Source of the DNA: Pseudomonadota bacterium
GTDB taxonomy: Bacteria > Pseudomonadota > Alphaproteobacteria > Sphingomonadales > Sphingomonadaceae
Assembly: GCA_039818985.1 (NCBI GenBank)
Contig: JBCBSU010000001.1
Span: forward strand, 1,018,367-1,082,366
Reading direction: 5' to 3'
DNA: 64,000 nt
Part shown: positions 1 to 8,225 of the stretch, piece by piece
How the letters are laid out: each line of letters opens with the position of its first letter
Position numbering within the stretch: position 1 is the first letter of the stretch
The notes under the pieces: model-generated
Databases searched by the model: none
What the model was told of the DNA's origin: nothing
Seen by the model: only the letters and a program-made list of their open reading frames with translations
Translations under genes and position numbers: made by a program

Positions 1-134
1 CCTCCTCAGTCGGGCGGGAGAGTAAGGACCATATATATTTAAGTCAACGTATATGCAGATATTTGAATATATAGGATTGCCTGATAACTGCGCTCAACAC
101 GTGCAGTAAAAGCGGCGCATATCGGCGGAGCGGA
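1..134. other. AT-rich stretch without a recognised gene
   Basis: This stretch at the window edge is richer in A and T than its surroundings, and no credible reading frame with a ribosome-binding site was found. It may hold the promoter region of a gene lying outside the window, but no promoter was identified. Confidence 0.4.
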
Positions 135-165
135 CACAAAAAGGGGCGCCGCAGCGCCCCTTGTG
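135..165 (-). terminator. Rho-independent terminator of the coiled-coil protein gene
   Basis: A GC-rich stem GGGGCGC/GCGCCCC encloses a four-base loop. On the minus strand it is followed by a run of T residues, and the hairpin is extended by the flanking CACAA/TTGTG arms. It lies about 20 bases past the stop codon of the minus-strand gene at 186-752, which fits intrinsic termination of that transcript. Confidence 0.85.
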
Positions 166-185
166 AATATATGACATCCTGTGCT

Positions 186-752
186 CTATTCCGATGACTC
201 GGTCGAGCGTTCGGCCACCTCGTCATTGCTGTCGGCGTCATCGGCGTTGTCGTCGGGCTCGCTTTTACGTTTCTGCGAGGCGACGATGCCGACGGTCGCT
301 GCGGTTGCGGCGATGCCCCCAATAATGGCGGCTGTCTTGCCCGGATTGCGCTTCGCGGCATCGACAGTGGCGCGCGATGCGTCGCTGGCGGCTTGCGCCG
401 CTTTTTTACCGGCATCGCTGGCCATGTGGGCCGCTGCAGCGGCACCCTTGCTCATCTGTTCACCGGCCTTTTTGGCGGTATCACGCGCGGCTTCTTTCAT
501 CGCCGGGATATTGTCGACAAATTTGTCTCTGGCTTCACGCGCCTGGCTGGCGGCTTTTTCGGAAGCGATTTTCGCCTGTTCCCGGGCTGTTTCAGCGGCG
601 CTGCCTGCCTTTTCGGCGAGGACCTTGCCGGTCTCGCTCGCCTTTTTGCCGATCAGTTCGGATGCCACCTTGGCAGTTTCACCGGCCTTGTGTTTCAGAT
701 CATCGGTGGTTGCCGCTTTGGCTGGGGTCTTGCTCTTGGGTTTCTGGGCCAT
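186..752 (-). CDS. Ala/Lys-rich repetitive coiled protein with one membrane segment
   Basis: This 188-residue protein of unknown function is dominated by Ala, Lys, Glu and Ser. Residues about 20-140 form irregular 11-residue-like repeats (EKA, KAG, ASEKAA patterns) that should fold as long amphipathic helices, as in phasins, apolipoprotein-like or LEA-like proteins. Residues about 143-162 are a short hydrophobic Gly/Ala/Ile-rich segment that could anchor the protein in a membrane. The tail is acidic (Asp/Glu/Ser). The start is well supported by AGGAGG a few bases upstream of the ATG. The gene is monocistronic, with a terminator behind it. A phasin-like or envelope-stress role is only a guess from composition. 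Confidence 0.75.
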   Translation of the reverse strand: MAQKPKSKTPAKAATTDDLKHKAGETAKVASELIGKKASETGKVLAEKAGSAAETAREQAKIASEKAASQAREARDKFVDNIPAMKEAARDTAKKAGEQMSKGAAAAAHMASDAGKKAAQAASDASRATVDAAKRNPGKTAAIIGGIAATAATVGIVASQKRKSEPDDNADDADSNDEVAERSTESSE

Positions 753-839
753 ATTGTCCTCCTCTTAAACCATGCCTAACGCTGTTGCATGAATACACCC
801 TTGCCCTGGCCGATCGTTCCGGTTTTGGTGGCGAAGCGG

Positions 840-1973
840 TCAGTCTGCCAGTGATTGTAGCAGATCATCGACAAGATCGTCAGGGTTTTCCAATCCGACG
901 GACAGCCGTAACAGCCCTGGTGGCGAAGTGATATGCGGCGCTTCGACCGAGGCGCGATGCTCAATCAGGCTTTCCACTCCGCCCAGGCTGGTCGCATTGG
1001 TGAAGAGGCGCACCTTGCTGGCCATTTCCAGTGCTGCTTTGCCTCCGCCCGCCAATTCGATTGACACCATACCACCGAAATCGCGCATCTGCCGCGCCGC
1101 GATGCCATGGCCGGAGTGGCTGACAAGGCCTGGATAATGCACATGGCTGAGTCTGGCATGACCGCTCAGCGCCTGCGCCACTTTCATGGCATGAGAACAA
1201 TGCGCTGCCATGCGACAATGCAATGTCTGCAGGCCGCGAGCGGCGAGCCATGCACTGAAAGGCGATAATATCGCGCCGGTGAGGCTGCGCGCCAGTGTCA
1301 GTTCCTCACGGCGATCCGCACTGTTTGCAATCAATGCGCCACCCATGACATCGCTATGGCCGCCAATATATTTGGTCAGCGAGTGGATGACATAATCGGC
1401 GCCCAGCGCCAGCGGCTGTTGCAGCGCTGGTGAGGCGAAGGTGCCGTCGACCGCCAGCGCAGCGCCTGCCTGATGCGCCTTGCTGGCCAGCGCCGCGATA
1501 TCAATGATCTCCAATGTCGGGTTGGTCGGGCTTTCGATCCACACCAGTGCCGGTTCCTCGTTCAGTTCGGAATCGAGCGCGGTTTCATCGTTGCAATCGA
1601 CAAAAACAGGAACAATGCGCCCACGCTCCGCCAGCAACCCGGCCAGTGCGCGAAAGCCATGATACAGGCTGTTGTGGAACACCACCCGTGCTCCTGTCGG
1701 CAAGGTGTCTAGCAACGCCATGCCCGTGGCCATGCCCGAGGCATAGACGAGAGCAAAACTGCCCTGTTCAAGTGCCGCCAGTCGTGCCTCCAGGTCGTCG
1801 ACATTGGGGTTGCCCGAACGGCTATAGTCAAAGCCATGCAGATTTTCATAGGCCGGGCCATGCTCGAAGGTGGTGGCCATATGGATGGGCGGCGCCATAG
1901 CGCCGTCGCGCCGAATGGCAGGCACATGGATAGCAGCGGTTTGCGGGTGCAGTTCTTTGTGCTTGTCCGCCAT
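840..1973 (-). CDS. Trans-sulfuration family PLP-dependent enzyme (Cys/Met metabolism)
   Basis: This 377-residue fold-type I PLP enzyme of the cystathionine gamma-synthase/lyase family handles a sulfur amino acid or a homoserine-type substrate. Visible marks are the SRSGNPNVDDLEARLA segment near residue 51, the cofactor-stacking region YASGMATG near 77, ESPTNPTLE near 147, and the PLP-binding lysine K201 in SLTKYIGGHSDV. The length is normal. It starts two bases after the stop codon of the AMP nucleosidase gene, so the two are probably co-transcribed. The family contains gamma-synthases, gamma-lyases and beta-lyases that cannot be told apart reliably here, so no gene symbol is given. Confidence 0.88.
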   Translation of the reverse strand: MADKHKELHPQTAAIHVPAIRRDGAMAPPIHMATTFEHGPAYENLHGFDYSRSGNPNVDDLEARLAALEQGSFALVYASGMATGMALLDTLPTGARVVFHNSLYHGFRALAGLLAERGRIVPVFVDCNDETALDSELNEEPALVWIESPTNPTLEIIDIAALASKAHQAGAALAVDGTFASPALQQPLALGADYVIHSLTKYIGGHSDVMGGALIANSADRREELTLARSLTGAILSPFSAWLAARGLQTLHCRMAAHCSHAMKVAQALSGHARLSHVHYPGLVSHSGHGIAARQMRDFGGMVSIELAGGGKAALEMASKVRLFTNATSLGGVESLIEHRASVEAPHITSPPGLLRLSVGLENPDDLVDDLLQSLAD

Positions 1974-1975
1974 GA

Positions 1976-3451
1976 TCAGCGGAAAGGAGGCTCGTTGAAC
2001 GCGCGCAGCTTGCGGCTGTGCAACCGATCACCTTGCTTGCGCAGCAATTCGCAGGTCAGGGTGCCGATCTGCATATGCGCTGAAATCGCCTCGTCATAAA
2101 AGCGGTTGGCCTGTCCCGGCAGTTTCAGCTCGCCGTGCAAGGGCTTGTCGGAAACGCACAACATGGTGCCATAGGGTACGCGGAAGCGATAACCCTGTGC
2201 TGCGATGGTCGCTGATTCCATATCGATGCCGACGGCGCGTGACTGCGAGAAACGCAGCGCGCTGGCGCTGTAGCGCAGCTCCCAGTTGCGGTCATCGGTG
2301 GTGACTACGGTTCCGGTGCGCATGCGGCGCTTGAGATCGGCGCCGCTGGAGCCGGAAATGGTCTCGGCGGCTTCGGCCAGGGCCTGCTGCACTTCGGCGA
2401 TGGGCGGGATCGGAATTTCCGGCGGCAGGACGGTATCGAGGATATGATCGTCGCGCAGATAGGCATGGGCCAGCACATAATCGCCGATACGCTGGGTTGG
2501 TCGCAGGCCGCCGCAATGGCCGATCATCAGAAACACCTCGGGGCGCATCACCGCCAGATGATCGGTGATTGTCTTGGCGTTGGACGGGCCGACACCGATA
2601 TTGACCAGGGTGATGCCGCTGCCATCGGGCGCCATCAGGTGATAGGCGGGCATCTGTATGCGGCGCCAGGCGCTGTCGGCGATAAGCTTTTTGGGATCGT
2701 CTGTCGGCTTTTCAATATAGAGACCGCCGGCGCCAGAAAGCGCAGTATAGCGTCCCTGGCCGACCTGGGTACAGGCCCAGCTTACAAATTCATCAACATA
2801 GCGATGATAGTTGGTGAACAATATGAAGCGCTGCGTATGCTCCGCCGGGGTGCCGGTATAGTGTTTCAGTCGTGCCAGCGAGAAGTCGGTGCGCAGGCCA
2901 TCGAATAGCGACAGGGGCGCTGCGCCCTCTTCATTGCTATGGATATTGCCATCGGCAATTTCATCGCCGATATCGGCCAGCTCGGTCGTCGGGAAATAGC
3001 GCGACAATTCCTGCGGCGTAATATCCCCCAGCTCGAGCCCGTCAATGCCGTCGAGCACATAGGGGAAGGGGATTTCCTGGTCGCTGGGCGATACTTCCAT
3101 GTCGATAGCATATTGCTCGGCGAGGATCTGCAACTGCTCATGCAGATAGTCGGCAAAGACATCGGGCCGGGTGACCGTGCCGGCATAGACGCCCGGAGTT
3201 TCCAGCCGGCCGAAGGACAGGCTGGGCTTGGTGCTGCGCTCATCGCCGGAATAGCGGATGGTGAGCTTGGGATAGGAAAACAGCCCGGCGGTACGTGCCG
3301 CATGATCGGGTATTGTCTTGTCGCGGCAATAGGCCTGCAGCGCATCCTGCAAGGCGCTGACTGCGGCATCATATTGCGCGCGCAGTTGTTCAATAACGGT
3401 ATCGATTGTGTGCATGGATGGCGATGTATCGGGAAAATGATGTGCTGTCAT
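1976..3451 (-). CDS. amn: AMP nucleosidase
   Basis: The enzyme hydrolyses AMP to adenine and ribose 5-phosphate in the cytoplasm, controlling the adenylate pool. The protein is near-collinear with E. coli Amn: an N-terminal regulatory domain (PSLTVTW-like segment, EIPFPYVLDG, YFPTTELADIGDE), LARLKHYTGTP, TRYVDEFV-type segment, then the nucleoside-phosphorylase-like domain with VNIGVGPSNAKTI, IGHCGGLR, TTDDRNWELRYSASALRFS and DMESATIAAQGYRFRVPYG. The C-terminus RKLRAFNEPPFR matches the family. The start is uncertain: ATG codons at 3478, 3451 and 3415 are all possible and none has a strong ribosome-binding site; 3451 gives an N-terminus closest in length to E. coli. It precedes the PLP-enzyme gene by two bases. 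Confidence 0.95.
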   Translation of the reverse strand: MTAHHFPDTSPSMHTIDTVIEQLRAQYDAAVSALQDALQAYCRDKTIPDHAARTAGLFSYPKLTIRYSGDERSTKPSLSFGRLETPGVYAGTVTRPDVFADYLHEQLQILAEQYAIDMEVSPSDQEIPFPYVLDGIDGLELGDITPQELSRYFPTTELADIGDEIADGNIHSNEEGAAPLSLFDGLRTDFSLARLKHYTGTPAEHTQRFILFTNYHRYVDEFVSWACTQVGQGRYTALSGAGGLYIEKPTDDPKKLIADSAWRRIQMPAYHLMAPDGSGITLVNIGVGPSNAKTITDHLAVMRPEVFLMIGHCGGLRPTQRIGDYVLAHAYLRDDHILDTVLPPEIPIPPIAEVQQALAEAAETISGSSGADLKRRMRTGTVVTTDDRNWELRYSASALRFSQSRAVGIDMESATIAAQGYRFRVPYGTMLCVSDKPLHGELKLPGQANRFYDEAISAHMQIGTLTCELLRKQGDRLHSRKLRAFNEPPFR

Positions 3452-3554
3452 TACGCAAATGCGCAGCAGAGCATCCATGATGAAGATTAATCATATCCTC
3501 GAGGCGGACTTTTGTGTTACGTCTGTGGAGGGTCGTGTTTATTGGGGAGTATTC

Positions 3555-4073
3555 ATGCGACTTTCAGCCATCACATCTGCAGCAACCGCGATAATGTGCA
3601 TTGCTTCGGCCTCGACCGCCGTGGCGCAAAGCGGTGGCAATGACAGCAGTCCGATACAATATTTTGACGGGCAGGTTATCCGTAATGCGATGGAACCAAA
3701 AGGCGGTACGGTCGAGGAACGCACCGGCAATAATGGCAGTACATTCTATCTGGTCAATTATGACGGTCTGAAAATGCTGGCTGTTCCGTCCAGCTGCAAG
3801 CCGGACAAGACGCGATGCATCGGGCTTGGTATTGCAGTGATATACCGCAGGTCGGACAGCATGTCCGATGCGGAAATTCTCACGGAGATCAACAAGTTCA
3901 ACCGGAGCTATGATTTCCCCAAGGCGGTGATGAACACCAATGGCAGTGTATCGATCACCCGCTATACCATTGCCGATCATGGCAGCAATCTGGGCAATTT
4001 GCGTGCGGAATTCACCAATTTGGCGGCGCTGGCCAAGAAATATGACGCGCAGATCACGGCAGCTACGAAATAG
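3555..4073 (+). CDS. Secreted YbjN-domain protein
   Basis: This 172-residue protein has a probable Sec signal peptide (MRLSAITSAATAIMC..., cleavage near AVAQS). After it comes a domain resembling YbjN, a type III secretion chaperone-like fold. The segment EINKFNRSYDFPKAV followed by GSVSITRYTIAD and a C-terminal LAALAKKYDAQI helix matches the usual pattern of that family (N-x-x-N-R...F.KA then a beta hairpin and helix). A possible disulfide pair is C(K)PDKTRC near residue 90. A longer reading frame starts upstream at 3459 but would bury the signal peptide, so the ATG at 3555 is preferred. It is transcribed divergently from amn. The function of exported YbjN proteins is not known. Confidence 0.75.
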   Translation: MRLSAITSAATAIMCIASASTAVAQSGGNDSSPIQYFDGQVIRNAMEPKGGTVEERTGNNGSTFYLVNYDGLKMLAVPSSCKPDKTRCIGLGIAVIYRRSDSMSDAEILTEINKFNRSYDFPKAVMNTNGSVSITRYTIADHGSNLGNLRAEFTNLAALAKKYDAQITAATK

Positions 4074-4104
4074 CTGCCGACCATGGGCTGACGGTGTTGC
4101 GGCT

Positions 4105-4773
4105 CTAGCCTTCGCCTTCCATCCACATGCGCAGCAGATTGAATTGCACCGATTGTAGTCGGGTGTAATTGGCATCGCTCATGCCCAGTCCTTCGAGCGC
4201 GGCGACCTCGTTGAGCTCGTAGAGCAGGTTGCGGCGTGCGGTATCGGCAATGCGGCTCTGGATGAAGCAAAGGCCAACCAGTCGCTCGCCGCTGGTCACC
4301 TCCTCGACCTCGTGCAGCGTGGTCGAGGGGTAGATCACCGCAGAACCCGGCTGGCCTTTGAACCGCATCTGCGAATCGCCAAACAGCATGCGCAAAGCAC
4401 CGCCTTCATAGCTGGCCGGGTCGTTGAGAAAGATGGTGCAGCTCAAATCGGTGCGGAAGGTCTTGCCCTGAACCACCATGATCGCGCTGTCGGGATGCAG
4501 GCCATAGCGCATGCCAGCTTCATATTTGGTCAGGATCGGCGCGGTAATGCCGACCGGGAAAGCGAAATTGCGAAAATCCTCATGCCGCATCAGTGCCGTT
4601 TCAAGCAGCTGGGCCGACTGGTCACCAGCCGTGTCGTCATGAAGGTGCAGGTTCTTCTTGACCTTGCTGTGCGGGTTGCTGATCCGTCCGTCGACAAATT
4701 GCGCGCTCGCCGCCATCTCCTTCAACTGGCTGATTTCCTGGGGCGTCAGCAGGTTCGGGATCTGCTTAATCAT
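4105..4773 (-). CDS. PKHD-type Fe(II)/2-oxoglutarate hydroxylase (PiuC/YbiX family)
   Basis: This 222-residue Fe(II)- and 2-oxoglutarate-dependent dioxygenase resembles E. coli YbiX and PiuC, which are often linked to iron-siderophore receptors. It begins with IPNLLTPQEISQLKEM and carries the VDGRISN segment. The iron-binding HxD lies in YGLHPDSAIM, followed by FRTDLSCTIFLNDPASYEGG, and the distal histidine is in STTLHEVEEVTSGERLV. The substrate-binding arginine would be the R in this last motif. An in-frame ATG six codons upstream (4791) is an alternative start. Length and motif order match the family. The substrate is unknown, and no TonB-dependent receptor is adjacent here. Confidence 0.9.
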   Translation of the reverse strand: MIKQIPNLLTPQEISQLKEMAASAQFVDGRISNPHSKVKKNLHLHDDTAGDQSAQLLETALMRHEDFRNFAFPVGITAPILTKYEAGMRYGLHPDSAIMVVQGKTFRTDLSCTIFLNDPASYEGGALRMLFGDSQMRFKGQPGSAVIYPSTTLHEVEEVTSGERLVGLCFIQSRIADTARRNLLYELNEVAALEGLGMSDANYTRLQSVQFNLLRMWMEGEG

Positions 4774-4846
4774 GCTGTTTCTCTTTATCACCGGGGCGCC
4801 GTCAGCAGCGCACCGCAGGCGCTATAACAGCGTCTCCGCAAAAACA

Positions 4847-4874
4847 AAACGGGCCGGAAAATCCGGCCCGTTTC
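4847..4874 (-). terminator. Terminator after rplI
   Basis: A perfect stem AAACGGGCCGGA/TCCGGCCCGTTT encloses a three-base loop and lies about 28 bases past the rplI stop codon on the minus strand. A T-run follows in both directions, so it can end rplI transcription and may also stop readthrough from the other side. Confidence 0.85.
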
Positions 4875-4901
4875 ATGATGTCAGAAGCAAGAATTTGTGC
4901 T

Positions 4902-5564
4902 TCAGGCGTCTTCGGCCTTTTCCTCGGCATCTTCTGCCGGGGTTTCAGCGTCATCCGCAGCAGTTTCTTCTTCTGCAGCGATCTCTTCCCCGGTTTCCTC
5001 ACCGGCGATTTCACCCGGTTCGAGGTTCTGGTCGATATTTTCGACAAAGCCGGTGGCTTCTTCCGTGTCGAACATCTGTGCCATTACATCGACACCGTCT
5101 TTCTGCAGCTCGGCTTCGTCTTCCGAGCGGGCAACGTTGACCTGTATCGTGACCGAGACTTCGGGGTGCAGCGCGATGCGGACATCGAACACGCCCAATG
5201 TCTTGATCGGACGTTCGAGAATGACCATCGACTTGTCGATATCGGCGCCGGTCTTGTTGAGCTCTTCAACAATGTCGCGCACCGCGACAGAACCGTAAAG
5301 CTGGCCGCTGTTCGACGAGGCGCGGATCAGGACGATCTGGGTACCGTCGACATTTTCGCCATGCTTGGCGGCGGCTTCGGCGCGGTCCTTATTCTCTTTC
5401 TCGATGCGCTCGCGATTGGCCTCGAAAACCTTTCTATTGGCTTCGTTGGCGCGCAGAGCCTTTTTGTTCGGCAGCAGGAAGTTGCGGGCATAGCCATCCT
5501 TCACGGTGACAACATCACCGATCGTGCCGAGCTTCTCGATCCGTTCGAGCAAAATGATATCCAT
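4902..5564 (-). CDS. rplI: 50S ribosomal protein L9
   Basis: L9 binds 23S rRNA near the L1 stalk base and bridges out from the ribosome. The N-terminal domain begins [19 protein letters not shown], has the RNA-binding [16 protein letters not shown] loop near residues 25-40 and is followed by the long connecting helix. The C-terminal domain shows [10 protein letters not shown] and LHPEV. The core ends near residue 155, and a further 65 residues form a strongly acidic Glu/Ala/Asp tail, making the protein 220 residues against about 150 in E. coli. It is the last gene of rpsF-rpsR-rplI, 12 bases after rpsR. Confidence 0.97.
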   Translation of the reverse strand: MDIILLERIEKLGTIGDVVTVKDGYARNFLLPNKKALRANEANRKVFEANRERIEKENKDRAEAAAKHGENVDGTQIVLIRASSNSGQLYGSVAVRDIVEELNKTGADIDKSMVILERPIKTLGVFDVRIALHPEVSVTIQVNVARSEDEAELQKDGVDVMAQMFDTEEATGFVENIDQNLEPGEIAGEETGEEIAAEEETAADDAETPAEDAEEKAEDA

Positions 5565-5576
5565 GTTTCTTGCTCC

Positions 5577-5801
5577 TTACTTCACGATGAAGGGCAGCAG
5601 GCCGATCTGGCGTGCGCGCTTGATGGCCTTGGACAGCTCGCGCTGTTTCTTGGCGGAAACCGCAGTGATGCGGCTGGGGACGATCTTGCCGCGCTCGGAC
5701 ATGAAGCCCTGGAGCAGGCGGACATCTTTATAATCGATCTTGGGAGCGTTCTTGCCGGAGAAGGGGCAAGATTTGCGGCGGCGAAAAAATGGGCGTGCCA
5801 T
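5577..5801 (-). CDS. rpsR: 30S ribosomal protein S18
   Basis: This 74-residue small-subunit protein forms a heterodimer with S6 on the platform of the 30S subunit. It begins [20 protein letters not shown] and contains the conserved [19 protein letters not shown] and the [20 protein letters not shown] helix ending near LLPF. Length is typical. It lies between rpsF and rplI with short spacers, in the order found in most bacteria. Confidence 0.98.
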   Translation of the reverse strand: MARPFFRRRKSCPFSGKNAPKIDYKDVRLLQGFMSERGKIVPSRITAVSAKKQRELSKAIKRARQIGLLPFIVK

Positions 5802-5824
5802 GGGTCTTGTCTCCTGTTTCCGGA

Positions 5825-6184
5825 TCAGTCGTTACGGTCGCGACGGCCGCGGCGGTCACGATCATTTTTGCGCATCATCACCGACGGGCCGTTTTCATGC
5901 TCGTCGACACGGATGGTCATATAGCGGACAACATCTTCATTGATCGCGGTCTGGCGCTCAAGCTCGGCGACGACATTGGTCGGCGCGTCGATGTTGAGCA
6001 GCACATAATGCGCCTTGCGGTTCTTCTGAATTTTGTAGGCGAGGGTTCTGAGGCCCCAGGTTTCGGTCTTGGTGACCTTACCTTCATTTTTTTCGACGAT
6101 GTCCGTCGCGGTCTGGGCGAGTGTATCGACCTGAGCCTGACTCAAGTCCTGACGCGCCAGAAAAACATGCTCATAAAGCGGCAT
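5825..6184 (-). CDS. rpsF: 30S ribosomal protein S6
   Basis: This 119-residue ribosomal protein begins [15 protein letters not shown] and continues with the helix [40 protein letters not shown] and the strand YVLLNIDAP. The C-terminal tail after VRVDEHE is rich in Arg and Asp, as in other alphaproteobacterial S6 proteins. The reading frame extends 69 codons further upstream, but homology and an AAGGAA ribosome-binding site place the start at 6184. First gene of the ribosomal operon. Its leader could carry an S6:S18 autoregulatory hairpin, but I could not confirm one. Confidence 0.97.
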   Translation of the reverse strand: MPLYEHVFLARQDLSQAQVDTLAQTATDIVEKNEGKVTKTETWGLRTLAYKIQKNRKAHYVLLNIDAPTNVVAELERQTAINEDVVRYMTIRVDEHENGPSVMMRKNDRDRRGRRDRND

Positions 6185-6287
6185 GGGCGTTTCCTTCACT
6201 GTTGCCGATCGCTGACGCAGCACCATGCATACGCCCCTCCGGCTTTCGTATTTCCCGTTTTTGCGAGAAGCGCGGCGCTTAGCGGGG

Positions 6288-7331
6288 TTATGCCGCTTTG
6301 GCAAGGGCTTTCGCGGCGTCTCTTGCCTCAGCCGTCCAGTTGCAGAGCCTGGTCCGGGTTTCTGCATCGAGACGTTTCCAGCGAGGCTCAAGACGTCTCG
6401 GGATGGCGGCCGCTGCGATCAACCAGTCCGGATCCGGGTCAGCATCCAGAAACCGGATCATATGGCGGAGTTCCGTCTCAGGGTTTTCGACCAGCCGTTC
6501 ATATTCCAGATAATGCCGGCTTTCTGTGGGCAGAGACAGAAATTCCGGGATGCTGCTCAGCATCAGATCGCTCCAGAAACCGGCACAGTCTTTGAGCGAG
6601 GGTGGTGTGTTGACCATCCATCTGACGAGCGGCTTGACGCCAAATAGCATGTCATTGAACCGCAAATAACGGCTTCGTCCTGCTGGATCATCGATATCGA
6701 TAGGGCTGCGGCCAAATCTGCGTGACCATTTCCAGTTCCAGATTGCCGGCCGTATCGGCTTGAAGGCCTGCATCGACAGGCTGACATCCCTGCCGTCGCG
6801 ATAGAGCAAGATGAATTTTGCGCCCGGGAACAGGCCGGGCAGAAGCTTCGCATACATTTGCGATAGCCCTGTGCGCTCAACCCAGATTTTGCGGCCCAGC
6901 TTTTCCTGTAATGTCCTGAACAGCATAGCATGATGCTTCTCAATGGTCTGGACAGGAAAGCCCGGCACGATTTGCGCAAGTTTGTCGAACAGTGTCTGCG
7001 GATCATCGCTGAGATGCGGCAGCGCCGAAACCATCAGGGGCGGTACATTATCAATCGAAAAGCGCCCCATGTCCTCGCGATACAGGAATTCCCTCGGAGC
7101 CGTATCGGGGGTGAACATGACTCGCATCGACCGCGTCTGGGTGGATAATTGCTTCCAGTACTGCCTTCCGCTGATTGTGCCCGGCAACAGGCTTTTTGCG
7201 CCCTGCATAGAAAAGAATTCAGACAGGCTGAGAATGTCAGGATGCAGGTTCAGAATGTCCGAAAGCATCGTCGAGCCGCATCGGCCCGGGCCAAGTACAA
7301 AAGCCCCCGTTTCACCCGATAATATTGTCAA
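6288..7331 (-). CDS. Sulfotransferase family protein
   Basis: This 347-residue protein would transfer a sulfuryl group from PAPS. The 5'-phosphosulfate loop is [13 protein letters not shown] at residues 11-23. The 3'-phosphate-binding element is [18 protein letters not shown] near the middle, with the expected Arg and Ser. The central region and a C-terminal [19 protein letters not shown] segment match the Sulfotransfer_3 type. The acceptor is unknown. It stands alone between the ribosomal operon and a divergent methyltransferase gene and could modify a lipid, polysaccharide or small molecule. Confidence 0.85.
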   Translation of the reverse strand: MTILSGETGAFVLGPGRCGSTMLSDILNLHPDILSLSEFFSMQGAKSLLPGTISGRQYWKQLSTQTRSMRVMFTPDTAPREFLYREDMGRFSIDNVPPLMVSALPHLSDDPQTLFDKLAQIVPGFPVQTIEKHHAMLFRTLQEKLGRKIWVERTGLSQMYAKLLPGLFPGAKFILLYRDGRDVSLSMQAFKPIRPAIWNWKWSRRFGRSPIDIDDPAGRSRYLRFNDMLFGVKPLVRWMVNTPPSLKDCAGFWSDLMLSSIPEFLSLPTESRHYLEYERLVENPETELRHMIRFLDADPDPDWLIAAAAIPRRLEPRWKRLDAETRTRLCNWTAEARDAAKALAKAA

Positions 7332-7637
7332 AGCCGTTCGCCCTGTTCACAATGCATGGTGGCAGAGGAGCATGCCAGTAAGGGGCATGGTTGAATAGCT
7401 GGAATCGGTGCGTGATTGGCACGAATTGGTTTTGCTCTAGGTACGAACAGCCGCCTCACGGGCAATCCACAAGGCGGGTGACATTGCATGGCTTGCTGTA
7501 CTGGGCAGGCATTGCCCTGCATGATCCATTGCGGCGCACCTTGGTGCAAGGGAAAAAGCAGGCTTTCAAAAAGCCAATCAGGCATAGGCCAAAGGCTGTT
7601 ATAGTGGCAGCGCCGAAAGTTTTTGGAAGGAACATCA
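7332..7637. other. Divergent intergenic region without a gene
   Basis: These roughly 300 bases separate the divergent sulfotransferase and methyltransferase genes. No reading frame here has coding character. Short inverted repeats are visible: GGCTTT/AAAGCC near 7560-7575 and GCACC/GGTGC near 7536. The region presumably holds both promoters, but no convincing -35/-10 pair was found. Confidence 0.5.
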
Positions 7638-8219
7638 TTGCCCGATGACACATCTTATGGCTGGGATGCGGTGGCAGGGGAATTTATCCGCGTACGGTCG
7701 GCGACCGGGGTTGCGGTTATCGAGACTGTGGCAGCCGCCTTGCGGCGACAGGCCACTGTGCTTGATATCGGGGCAGGATCTGGCGAACCGCTGACTCGCA
7801 TATTGGTTGAGAAAGGCTTTTCTGTCTCGGCGATCGATGCGTCACCGAATATGGTTGCGGCTTTTCGCCGGAATTTCCCCGATGTCGAGATTGTCTGCGA
7901 GCCAGCCGAGACCAGCCGGTTTTTCGACCGCTGCTTCGACGCGGTGGTGGCGGTGGGGCTGGTCTTCCTGTTGCCTGAGGGTGCGCAGCGCCGCCTCATC
8001 CCGCGCATGGCCGAGGTGGTGAAGCCGGGCGGCAGGCTGCTATTCTCTGCACCGGAACAGACGGGTAGCTGGGATGATTTGCTCACCGGCCAGCAGTCCT
8101 TCTCGCTCGGCTCTGCGGAATATTGCCGCATCCTCTCGGGCTGCGGGATGGAGGTCGTGGCTGATCATAGGGATGAGGGCGGGAGCCATTATTACGAAGC
8201 GCGCAAGCCGTCAGACTAG
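7638..8219 (+). CDS. Class I SAM-dependent methyltransferase
   Basis: This is a 193-residue methyltransferase of unknown substrate. SAM motif I is ATVLDIGAGSGEPLTRIL. Motif II ends in the acidic residue of VSAIDASPNM, motif IV is CFDAVVAVGLVFLLP, and the post-motif segment VVKPGGRLLFSAPE is typical of small-molecule methyltransferases. The start is decided by GGAAGG, which sits seven bases before the TTG at 7638; another TTG at 7623 has no such site. The gene converges on mpl with only six bases between stop codons. Confidence 0.85.
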   Translation: MPDDTSYGWDAVAGEFIRVRSATGVAVIETVAAALRRQATVLDIGAGSGEPLTRILVEKGFSVSAIDASPNMVAAFRRNFPDVEIVCEPAETSRFFDRCFDAVVAVGLVFLLPEGAQRRLIPRMAEVVKPGGRLLFSAPEQTGSWDDLLTGQQSFSLGSAEYCRILSGCGMEVVADHRDEGGSHYYEARKPSD

Positions 8220-8225
8220 CGCGCT

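Noticed and set aside
6185-6391. Longer rpsF frame with 69 extra N-terminal residues
   Set aside because: The extra residues show no homology, and a ribosome-binding site lies before the ATG at 6184. An S6:S18 leader hairpin in the same stretch could not be confirmed.
7416-7436. TTGGCACG followed by TTTTGCT, resembling a sigma-54 promoter
   Set aside because: Fourteen bases lie between the GG and GC elements, and sigma-54 sites need about ten, so the match fails on spacing.
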